Assembly: GCA_965228415.1 (NCBI GenBank)
Contig: OZ245814.1
Location: forward strand, 5,890,001 to 5,954,000
Length of the DNA: 64,000 nucleotides
From: Agaribacillus sp965228415
GTDB lineage: Bacteria; Bacteroidota; Bacteroidia; Cytophagales; Cyclobacteriaceae
Reading direction: 5' to 3'
The notes under the pieces were generated by a model that was given only the letters and a program-made list of their open reading frames with translations, ran no database searches and was not told where the DNA came from. Positions 8,492 through 15,556 of the stretch are shown here, in pieces. The translations under genes and the position numbers were made by a program. Positions within the stretch are counted from its first letter, which is position 1; each line of letters opens with the position of its first letter.

Positions 8492-9229
8492 CTAGATAAC
8501 GGGTTCATCGTACTTTTCGTCTTTTTTAACTTTTCCGACACCTGAAACATCTTTGTGTACCTCCGTAGGGTTTCCCCGGTATTGTATGCCGCCGATACCG
8601 CTGACTGTGGCATTGAGCCGGTCATTTACATAAACTTTTGCGGCTCCTACGCCACTGACACCAACAGAACACTCGTCACTTCTAAAAGCATAGGCATCAA
8701 CACTTCCGGCTCCACTCAGGTCCAAAAATTGCTTGTGTGTCCTCCCTGAAAGTTTGATCATGCCTGCGCCGGAAAGATTGAGACTCAACACCTCGCTTTC
8801 GACATCCATTTCTATCAAACCTGCCCCGGACATAACAATTTCCACATCCGGTGCTTTTAAGGTACCATCGGTTTTAATCACAGAAGCGCCACTGGAGGAA
8901 ATAGATTCCAGGTTATTGTAAATGATATTTACTTTAATGCCAAAATCACTTTTCAAGGACTCTTGACTTGAGATGACCAGCCGGTTTTGACGTACATAAA
9001 CTTCTATAAAATCAAATAAATTTTCATCGGTTTCAATAATTACTTCCTCTCTGGTTCCTGGTGTCAGCGTAACCTCGTAAAATCCGCTGACATTAATTTC
9101 TGAGAAATCAGACACGTCAATATTTTGCTTAACAATATTTCCATTTCCTTTTTCAAAGCGAAAGTTACTGCAGGAAGTAAGCCATAATGTGCCAGTTAGT
9201 AATAATAGAAATATACTGGATTTTAACAT
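8492..9229 (-). CDS. GIN-domain (DUF2807) lipoprotein
   Basis: A 245-residue lipoprotein with lipobox LTSC (cysteine 20). The mature protein is one GIN domain, formerly DUF2807, known as the 'putative auto-transporter adhesin head' domain. The pattern is KQNIDVSDFSEINVSGFYEV followed by repeated beta-helical rungs with the core SGAG: LSGAGMIKLSG, LSGAGSVDAYAF, VSGVGAAKVYV and VSGIGGIQYRG. The function of these proteins is not established; they are very frequent in Bacteroidetes envelopes. The Usp gene follows on the same strand after 44 bp. ATG start, consistent with the signal peptide. Confidence 0.88.
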   Translation of the reverse strand: MLKSSIFLLLLTGTLWLTSCSNFRFEKGNGNIVKQNIDVSDFSEINVSGFYEVTLTPGTREEVIIETDENLFDFIEVYVRQNRLVISSQESLKSDFGIKVNIIYNNLESISSSGASVIKTDGTLKAPDVEIVMSGAGLIEMDVESEVLSLNLSGAGMIKLSGRTHKQFLDLSGAGSVDAYAFRSDECSVGVSGVGAAKVYVNDRLNATVSGIGGIQYRGNPTEVHKDVSGVGKVKKDEKYDEPVI

Positions 9230-9390
9230 GGGTGTTTGGGGTTAGTTTTTAATAATATAAGACTAAATTGTTTATTTTTCAAGTTTTTGAGCAGTGTAAA
9301 GATTTTATAATGATATCTGTTATAATTAATTATATAAAGAGTGGGTGGAAAAATAATTATAAATAAATTTCATGTTCTGGGCGGTTCATG

Positions 9391-9398
9391 TATTTTTG
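9391..9398 (+). promoter_or_regulatory. Putative Bacteroidetes -7 box (TATTTTTG) of glyA
   Basis: Exact TAnnTTTG match, 31 nt upstream of the glyA ATG. The spaced TTTG -33 element is not clear, so this is a candidate only. Confidence 0.35.
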
Positions 9399-9429
9399 CC
9401 CAAAATTTTGTTGACAATAAATCATTGCC

Positions 9430-10700
9430 ATGCACCAGGATACTATTTTATTTGATCTCATTGAGCAGGAAAAAAAGAGGCAGGAATCCGGAATAGAGTT
9501 AATTGCTTCTGAAAATTTTGTGTCTGATCAGGTTTTGGCGGCGATGGGTACGGTTCTTACCAATAAATACGCTGAGGGGTTGCCGGGAAAACGGTACTAT
9601 GGTGGGTGTGAAGTTGTTGATGAGGTAGAACAAATCGCCATTGACAGAATCAAAGAGTTGTTTGGAGCATGTTGGGCAAATGTTCAACCCCATTCCGGTG
9701 CGCAGGCCAATGCCGCGGTCATGCTGGCCGTTTTAAATCCGGGAGATAAAATACTTGGTTTTGATCTTTCCCATGGAGGGCATTTGACACATGGATCAAC
9801 GGTTAACTTTTCCGGAAAATTGTATGATCCTTTTTTCTATGGGGTAGAAAAAGAAACCGGGGTGATTAACTGGGATAAAGTAGAGGAAACAGCCAGAAAA
9901 GAGAGACCAAAACTCATTATTTGTGGTGCCTCTGCCTACAGCAGAGACTGGGATTATGCCAGGTTGAGGTCTATCTGCGATGATATAGGCGCGTTGTTGC
10001 TAGCCGATATTTCACATCCGGCAGGTCTGATTGCTCGTGGTTTGCTAAACGACCCTTTACCTCATTGTCACGTTGTCACCACCACTACACATAAAACGCT
10101 GAGAGGACCCAGGGGTGGACTTATCATGATGGGGCAGGACTTTGAGAATCCTTTTGGCATAAAAACACCAAAAGGGAAGTTGAGAATGATGTCCTCTCTA
10201 CTGGATTCCGGAGTTTTTCCGGGTACACAGGGAGGCCCCCTGGAACACGTGATTGCCTCAAAAGCGGTAGCCTTTGGAGAAGCGCTGGGAGAAGGGTATA
10301 TGGATTATATTATCCAGGTACAAAAAAATGCCAAAGCCATGGCGAACTGCCTTGTCGATAAGGGGTATGATCTTATCTCCGGAGGTACTGATAATCATTT
10401 GATGTTGATTGACCTTCGGTCGAAAGGAATTAGTGGCAAAGATGCCGAAAATGCCCTGGTGAGCGCGGATATTACCATTAACAAAATATGGTCCCTTTTG
10501 ATGACAAATCCCCGTTTGTAACTTCGGGAATGAGACTGGGAACGGCAGCCATCACGACAAGGGGCTTGCTGGAAGACGATATGTCAAGGATTGTTGAATT
10601 AATCGATCGGGTAATTCAGAATCATGACAATGAAGGGGAAATCAAACAGGTTAAAAAAGAGGTGAATGAATGGATGAGTAGTTATCCATTATTTAAATAA
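9430..10700 (+). CDS. glyA: Serine hydroxymethyltransferase, interrupted by a -1 frameshift
   Basis: SHMT converts serine and tetrahydrofolate to glycine and 5,10-methylene-THF using PLP. The first frame (9430-10521) carries the substrate and PLP motifs: IELIASENFVS, HSGAQANAAV, ADISHPAGLIARG and the PLP-lysine motif TTTTHKTLRGPRGG. After ITINK (about residue 352) it leaves the family sequence and stops 11 codons later. The expected continuation, MVPFDDKSPFVTSGMRLGTAAITTRG to the end, lies in the -1 frame (10488-10700). The break is at the A-run 10483-10486; one more A would restore an AsnLysAsnMetValPro reading and give about 423 residues, the usual length. The truncated product would lack the C-terminal Arg (TSGMR) that binds the substrate carboxylate. 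No -1 slippery heptamer is seen. A sequencing or assembly indel is the simplest explanation; a true mutation is possible. tatC follows after 15 bp. Confidence 0.9.
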
Positions 10701-10715
10701 CTTTGACAATTTACC

Positions 10716-11525
10716 GTGTCAGAAGAAAAAGAAATGTCTTTCCTGGACCACCTGGAAGAGCTCAGGTGGCATTTAGTCAGGTCTGTGATTGCAATATTCG
10801 TATTTGCCATTACGGCCTTTGTGATGAAGGATTTTGTTTGGGGAACCTTAATCCTTGGTCCCACAAGACCTGATTTTTTCACATTCAGACTATTATGTCG
10901 GTTGGGTGAGATTACCGGACTGAATGTTTTCTGCATAGAAGAGCTGGATTTTGTGATTCAAAGCAGAAAAGTTACCGGGCAATTTACAATGCATCTAACC
11001 TCTTCCTTTGTTATCGGCATCATATGCGCGTTTCCCTATGCTTTCTGGGAATTCTGGCACTTTATCAGCCCCGGCCTCTATGAAAGGGAAAGAAGAGTCA
11101 GTCGGGGAGCGGTCTTTTTTGTCAGTGTGTTGTTCATAAGCGGTGTCTTATTTGGATACTACGTGATTACGCCGCTTTCCTTTAATTTTATGGTTAACTA
11201 TAAAGTGGCCGAAGAAATCAGTAATGAATTTGATATCACTTATTTTGTTACTTTCGTAACTACCCTGGTACTGGCCTGCGGTATTTTATTTCAGATTCCT
11301 GTGGTGACACTTTTTCTTTCCAAAGCAGGAATTGTTACCCCGCAATTTTTGAGGAGATACCGGAAACATGCCATTGTCATTATATTATTTGTAGCCGCCG
11401 TCTTGACACCTCCCGATGTAATAAGTCAGATTTTGATTGCAATTCCCTTGACTATTTTGTATGAATTCAGTATATCTATATCTGCAAGAGTCGAGAAAAA
11501 GCGATTACAGGATTTAGAATCATAA
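10716..11525 (+). CDS. tatC: Sec-independent (twin-arginine) translocase subunit TatC
   Basis: A 269-residue inner-membrane protein with about six transmembrane helices; the receptor core of the Tat system that exports folded proteins. It opens with the family motif MSFLDHLEELRWHLVRS and contains FPYAFWEFWHFISPGLYERER, the conserved proline/glutamate-rich cytoplasmic and periplasmic loops, and a final YRKHAIVIILFVAAVLTPPDV segment. The start is GTG, 15 bp after glyA. A downstream ATG at residue 7 would trim only the first six residues and sits right before the conserved motif, so the exact start is uncertain. Bacteroidetes TatC has an extra hydrophilic segment between helices 1 and 2, present here at about residues 50-85. 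No tatA/tatB is in the window. rpiB follows after 10 bp. Confidence 0.93.
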   Translation: MSEEKEMSFLDHLEELRWHLVRSVIAIFVFAITAFVMKDFVWGTLILGPTRPDFFTFRLLCRLGEITGLNVFCIEELDFVIQSRKVTGQFTMHLTSSFVIGIICAFPYAFWEFWHFISPGLYERERRVSRGAVFFVSVLFISGVLFGYYVITPLSFNFMVNYKVAEEISNEFDITYFVTFVTTLVLACGILFQIPVVTLFLSKAGIVTPQFLRRYRKHAIVIILFVAAVLTPPDVISQILIAIPLTILYEFSISISARVEKKRLQDLES

Positions 11526-11535
11526 ATAATTGAAA

Positions 11536-11970
11536 ATGACTGCAAAAATTGCTATTGGTGGAGATCATGCTGGTTATGAGTACAAGGAGAGACTCGTAGA
11601 ACAGCTAAAGAAAAAAGGGATTGCGGTAAAAGATTTTGGTCCGTTTAGCCCTGATTCGGTGGACTACCCTGACTTCGTTCATCCGGTAGCACGGCATATT
11701 GAAGAAGGGCACGCTGAGTTTGGGATCCTTATATGCGGAAGTGGCAATGGTGTGGCTATTACCGCCAACAAACACCAGGAGATCAGAGCTGCTTTGTGCT
11801 GGAAGGAGGAACTGGCAGCGTTGGCCAGACAACACAATAACGCTAACGTACTGTGTTTGCCGGCCCGGTTTATCGATTATGAACTGGCAGAAAAAATTGT
11901 AGAAGTATTTCTTGATGCCACATTCGAGGGAGGGCGGCATGCAAGAAGAGTATCTAAAATATCCTGCTGA
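11536..11970 (+). CDS. rpiB: Ribose-5-phosphate isomerase B
   Basis: A 144-residue RpiB/LacA/LacB-family enzyme interconverting ribulose 5-phosphate and ribose 5-phosphate in the pentose phosphate pathway. Motifs: IAIGGDHAGYEYK at the N-terminus, DYPDFVHPVA, the active-site ICGSGNGVAITANK with the catalytic cysteine, and HNNANVLCLPAR near the end. ATG 11536 is preferred; a TTG at 11532 would extend the protein by one or two residues with no support. The gene lies 10 bp after tatC and is probably the last of the glyA-tatC-rpiB run. It faces a minus-strand gene convergently, with a GC-rich hairpin between them. Confidence 0.95.
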   Translation: MTAKIAIGGDHAGYEYKERLVEQLKKKGIAVKDFGPFSPDSVDYPDFVHPVARHIEEGHAEFGILICGSGNGVAITANKHQEIRAALCWKEELAALARQHNNANVLCLPARFIDYELAEKIVEVFLDATFEGGRHARRVSKISC

Positions 11971-12014
11971 TAATTGGCCAGAATCATTGACAAGTAGGTG
12001 GAAGAGATACTACC

Positions 12015-12031
12015 CGACCGGTCACCGGTCG
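12015..12031. terminator. GC-rich hairpin between convergent genes
   Basis: CGACCGG (12015-12021) and CCGGTCG (12025-12031) form a perfect 7-bp stem with a 3-nt loop, midway between rpiB and the convergent membrane-protein gene. No clean T-run follows directly; short T-runs occur about 25 nt further. It is a possible bidirectional terminator. Confidence 0.4.
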
Positions 12032-12054
12032 TCTTATCCGGGTGGTTACCATTT

Positions 12055-13467
12055 TTACCGTGACTTTAAGACATACACCGTCCCGTTTTCCCGGATGTGA
12101 TAAGCATCCTTAATGGTAGGCATTTTATTCATGATATCCGATATTACTCCCTGTTCATCCACAATTACCTCTGGCAATTCTTTTTGAAAGTTTCTATAAA
12201 TAGCCGTAAGATTATCAAAATACCGGAAAGAATTCAGGTGCAATTTTGACAAATCCCAATTGAAGTAAGGGGTAGCTAATCCGGCATTTTCATATATGCT
12301 GTATTCTTTCCCCAGGTAAAGAATTTTTTTCCCTTTTACCAAATCATCCCATTGTGTGGTTTGCACTTCCAAATCTTTGAGACTGAAATGTTTTGAAATA
12401 AAGCCGGCATCTTGATAGGTGCTGATATTGATAAACAATATACCGCCAATAAATAAGCCAAACAGCGCCTCGGCTTTCCATTTTACACGCACATCCAAAA
12501 AATAATGTGTTAAAAAAAATGCAGTTGGCGGCACGATCATGATCAATTGAAATGGTGCTCTTTCTTTGTTGAAAAACCAGCCAAGGGCAGCAAAGAATAA
12601 TAGGATTAACATTAATTTCTGTATCCGCTCCTGCTGATTGGTAAATCTGGTAGAACGCATTGTTCTCACCAACGCAACCAGCGAAAATAACAGTGGAATG
12701 GCTAAAAGCAACAGATAAAATACGGGCTCCAGATAATTATAACTGGCGACGTTGAATATTGAAAACACAAAATTGACATAAAATTCCTTCATGCCACCAT
12801 TTAAAAAATAATATATCCAGGTGATAACAAGCGGCAGGCTATAACCAAAAGAGAGTAGCAAATACCTGCGAATACTGGTGGCAGTTAAAAAAGCGTAGGC
12901 AATATAAACCGCTATGAGCACCATGAAAATCGGGTAATAAAATAAATTTGCTATTCCCAGATACAACCCGGTATAAAGCACCAATTGATCGTTTCGCGGC
13001 TCTCCTAAATGGGTGATGATGTTATCCAGTGCCAGCAAAATAAATGTCAGGCCCATAAGTACCGGGGATAATAAATAGAAATCGAAAAATAAATTCATCA
13101 ACACCACATACAAAAATGCCGGGAGGTAGGTGTTTTCATTATATGCCCGGTGTTTTAAAAGTAGATTATTAAAAATGATGGATTGAACAAAAACCAGCAG
13201 TAGTGATAACACATGGTTAGTCAACGGTGAGCGATCGAAAATTTTATCTATGAAGCGATAGACCGCCGCTGACAAGGGAGGGAAATTATCCCAGAGGTCA
13301 ACATAGAGCACGGCATTCCCGGCCAGCTTCTCTCCCATAACCATCCATTTGAGCTCGGAAATATGCAAAGGAAATTCTCCCCAAAAAATTGTAAACCTTA
13401 TCAGAATTAAAAATGCAAAGATAACGGCCAACCGGTAAGGGTCATTTATTCTAAAATAACTTAGCAA
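12055..13467 (-). CDS. Polytopic membrane protein, glycosyltransferase-C-like
   Basis: A 470-residue protein with about 11 hydrophobic helices across residues 12-365, and a soluble C-terminal part of about 100 residues. The first periplasmic loop (after helix 1) contains acidic and tryptophan residues, ELKWMVMGEKLAGN followed by DLWDNFPPL. This is where lipid-linked glycosyltransferases of the GT-C type carry their catalytic Asp/Glu; that resemblance is the only functional hint. Other annotations for such proteins in Bacteroidetes are simply 'membrane protein'. The TTG start fits the hydrophobic N-terminus, and no in-frame ATG lies nearby. It stands alone: convergent with rpiB, divergent from rbfA. 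Function not assigned. Confidence 0.6.
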   Translation of the reverse strand: MLSYFRINDPYRLAVIFAFLILIRFTIFWGEFPLHISELKWMVMGEKLAGNAVLYVDLWDNFPPLSAAVYRFIDKIFDRSPLTNHVLSLLLVFVQSIIFNNLLLKHRAYNENTYLPAFLYVVLMNLFFDFYLLSPVLMGLTFILLALDNIITHLGEPRNDQLVLYTGLYLGIANLFYYPIFMVLIAVYIAYAFLTATSIRRYLLLSFGYSLPLVITWIYYFLNGGMKEFYVNFVFSIFNVASYNYLEPVFYLLLLAIPLLFSLVALVRTMRSTRFTNQQERIQKLMLILLFFAALGWFFNKERAPFQLIMIVPPTAFFLTHYFLDVRVKWKAEALFGLFIGGILFINISTYQDAGFISKHFSLKDLEVQTTQWDDLVKGKKILYLGKEYSIYENAGLATPYFNWDLSKLHLNSFRYFDNLTAIYRNFQKELPEVIVDEQGVISDIMNKMPTIKDAYHIRENGTVYVLKSR

Positions 13468-13734
13468 ATGATGTTACTTTTAAATTGCGCAATTAGTTTC
13501 ACTGTTTAGCGGATCCCCAAAATAAAACTGCATTCTCCAGGTTTTATTAAATCCATTGGTAGTGATGATATTCGACATCGAATTCTTGTAAAAATAAGGT
13601 TCAATTTCTAATTGTCAAACGGCAGTATTAATTAATAATGGGAATTAATTTTTGCAAAAATCTAAAGTTGGTTTCATCTCTTTATTAAATTACATTAATA
13701 TTGAAGATATTTTCAATTTGTCTATCAAAAAATC

Positions 13735-14121
13735 ATGGCTGACGGCAAAAGACAGAAAAAATATTCCAGACTGATCCAAAAAGACCTGGGAGAGATATTT
13801 CAAAAGGAGGGGAGAAACCTTTTCGATCGTGCCTTTGTGACTATAACTGAAGTGGTTATGAGTCCCGATTTAAGTTTGGCAAAAGTTTATGTAAGTGCGT
13901 TGATGACAGCTGACAAGGAGGCCTTGATCCAAAACTTAAATCATCGCAAATATGAAATAAGGGGTTTATTAGGCCACAAAATTGGCAAACAGGTAAAAGG
14001 AATTCCGGAACTTAATTTTTACCTGGACAACACGCTTGACAGGGTCGATAAAATGGATAAAGTGTTGAGAGATTTGCACATACCAGACAAAAAAGACGGG
14101 GGTGATGATTTCGAACAGTAA
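13735..14121 (+). CDS. rbfA: 30S ribosome-binding factor RbfA
   Basis: A 128-residue KH-like protein that binds the 30S subunit and helps maturation of the 16S rRNA 5' end, and is needed for growth in the cold. Family features: the QKKYSRLIQKDLGEIFQ helix, VTITEVVMSPDLSLAKVYVS with the conserved beta-strand pair, and the RGLLGHKIGKQVKGIPELNFYLD segment ending in DNTLDRVDKMDKVL. ATG start. The LolE/FtsX-like permease begins 12 bp downstream and is probably cotranscribed, a frequent Bacteroidetes arrangement. Upstream lies a 267-bp AT-rich divergent region with a 12-bp palindrome (TTTTTGCAAAAA, 13649-13660) and a small inverted repeat at 13700-13717. Confidence 0.93.
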   Translation: MADGKRQKKYSRLIQKDLGEIFQKEGRNLFDRAFVTITEVVMSPDLSLAKVYVSALMTADKEALIQNLNHRKYEIRGLLGHKIGKQVKGIPELNFYLDNTLDRVDKMDKVLRDLHIPDKKDGGDDFEQ

Positions 14122-14133
14122 AATGTTTTAAAG

Positions 14134-15357
14134 TTGAATGTACCTTATTTCATAGCCAAGAGATATTTCCAGTCTAAGAAAAAAAGAAATTTCATTAATG
14201 TCATTTCAAAGATATCTATGGTTGGTGTGGCCATCGGGACGATGGCTCTCGTAATTGCCTTATCGGTTATGAACGGGTTAAAGGAAAACATTAGGTCACT
14301 ATATGGATCTTTTGATCCCGAAATTAAAATTGCTGCCAGGTCGGGAAAATCTTTTGAAGTAACAGAAGCGTTGATCAAGTCAATAGACGATGTGAAAGGT
14401 GTGGACATCATTACCGAGGTGGTGGAAGACAACGCCCTGATCGAATATCAGGATGCTCAAATGATTGTAAAGGTCAAAGGAGTAGGGGACAGTTTTCTTT
14501 TGGAAGACCGGCTCAGTGACAATTTAATTGACGGAAAACTAAAACTTAAAGACGGCCCTGTGAGATTTGCTATTGTGGGGCGTGCTACACAACTGGCCTT
14601 ATCGATCCCGCCGGGAAATGAATTTAACCCACTTAAAATATATTATCCGAAAGACATAAAAATCGGGGCGGTAGATCCTAATCAGTTATTTAAAAGGAAG
14701 AGTATTATGCCGGGAGGGGTATTTGAGATTGAACAACAGTATACCGAGGAGTATATCTTTGTTCCACTTGATTTTGCACTTGACCTGTTCGGATTAAAGA
14801 ATAAGCGAACCTCCCTTGAAATAAAGACCTCACCAAAACACCCCATTAAAAATGTTCAGAAAAGATTGAAGTCGTTGTTAGGTGAAGACTATGAAATACT
14901 TGACCGGGACGAACAACACGCCAGCTTGCTGAGGGCCATTCGCATTGAAAAGTTATTTGTATTTCTGGTTTTTTCATTCATTCTGGCCATTGCTTCATTT
15001 AATACTTTTTTTGCATTAACCATGCTTGGTATTGAAAAGAAAAAGGATGTGGCCATTCTTCATTCTATGGGAGCATCCAGGAATCTGATTAAAAGAATTT
15101 TTCTTACCGAAGGAGCGATCATCGCTTTTACAGGTGCGGTTTTCGGGTTAATACTTGGACTGATATTGTTGTTCCTTCAGCAAGAATTTGGACTGGTATC
15201 TATGGGAATGCAATCGTCTGTTTTGGAAGCCTATCCGGTAAAGATGCAATTCACGGATTTTTTATATACTTCCTGCAGTATTATCATCATAACCTTTCTT
15301 GCCTCCTACCGTCCGGCACTTTTATCTTCCAGGATTAAAATAGGAGAAAACCTATAA
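14134..15357 (+). CDS. ABC transporter permease, LolE/FtsX family
   Basis: A 407-residue inner-membrane permease of the LolC/LolE-MacB-FtsX type: one helix near the N-terminus (about 24-45, SMVGVAIGTMALVIALSVMNG), a large periplasmic domain (about 46-270), and three C-terminal helices starting with LFVFLVFSFILAIASFNTFF. Family members extract lipoproteins from the inner membrane with a LolD-type ATPase, but no ATPase gene is adjacent, so the substrate is inferred. The start is TTG 14134, giving LNVPYFIAKRYFQSKKKRN; this matches the family N-terminus, and an ATG at 14123 opens a two-codon frame only. It follows rbfA by 12 bp. Confidence 0.82.
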   Translation: MNVPYFIAKRYFQSKKKRNFINVISKISMVGVAIGTMALVIALSVMNGLKENIRSLYGSFDPEIKIAARSGKSFEVTEALIKSIDDVKGVDIITEVVEDNALIEYQDAQMIVKVKGVGDSFLLEDRLSDNLIDGKLKLKDGPVRFAIVGRATQLALSIPPGNEFNPLKIYYPKDIKIGAVDPNQLFKRKSIMPGGVFEIEQQYTEEYIFVPLDFALDLFGLKNKRTSLEIKTSPKHPIKNVQKRLKSLLGEDYEILDRDEQHASLLRAIRIEKLFVFLVFSFILAIASFNTFFALTMLGIEKKKDVAILHSMGASRNLIKRIFLTEGAIIAFTGAVFGLILGLILLFLQQEFGLVSMGMQSSVLEAYPVKMQFTDFLYTSCSIIIITFLASYRPALLSSRIKIGENL

Positions 15358-15438
15358 TACACGAGCAAAAGTTCGGAGTACTCGAATTAATGAAATTCAA
15401 CTCTTTTTTAAATCTCTTATAATTATCGGCAATTTTTT

Positions 15439-15460
15439 TAAAATTATTGCAATAATTTTA
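15439..15460. repeat. 22-bp perfect palindrome upstream of the SNF2 gene
   Basis: TAAAATTATTG followed directly by its reverse complement, with no spacer. It lies about 97 nt upstream of the helicase ATG in an AT-rich 199-bp region. It may be an operator or may reflect local base composition. A second short symmetric element, GATATCTGATATA, lies about 20 bp further on. Confidence 0.4.
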
Positions 15461-15556
15461 TTGTTTCACTATCAAAAACGATATCTGATATAATTGGTGA
15501 TTTTTTATGACTTATAATAATTTTTTTTTATTTTGCGATTTAGTTAATTCCACAAA

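Noticed and set aside
10488..10700. The 70-codon frame as a separate small gene starting at ATG 10488.
   Set aside because: Its sequence is the C-terminus of SHMT and continues the upstream frame after a one-base shift, so it is part of glyA.
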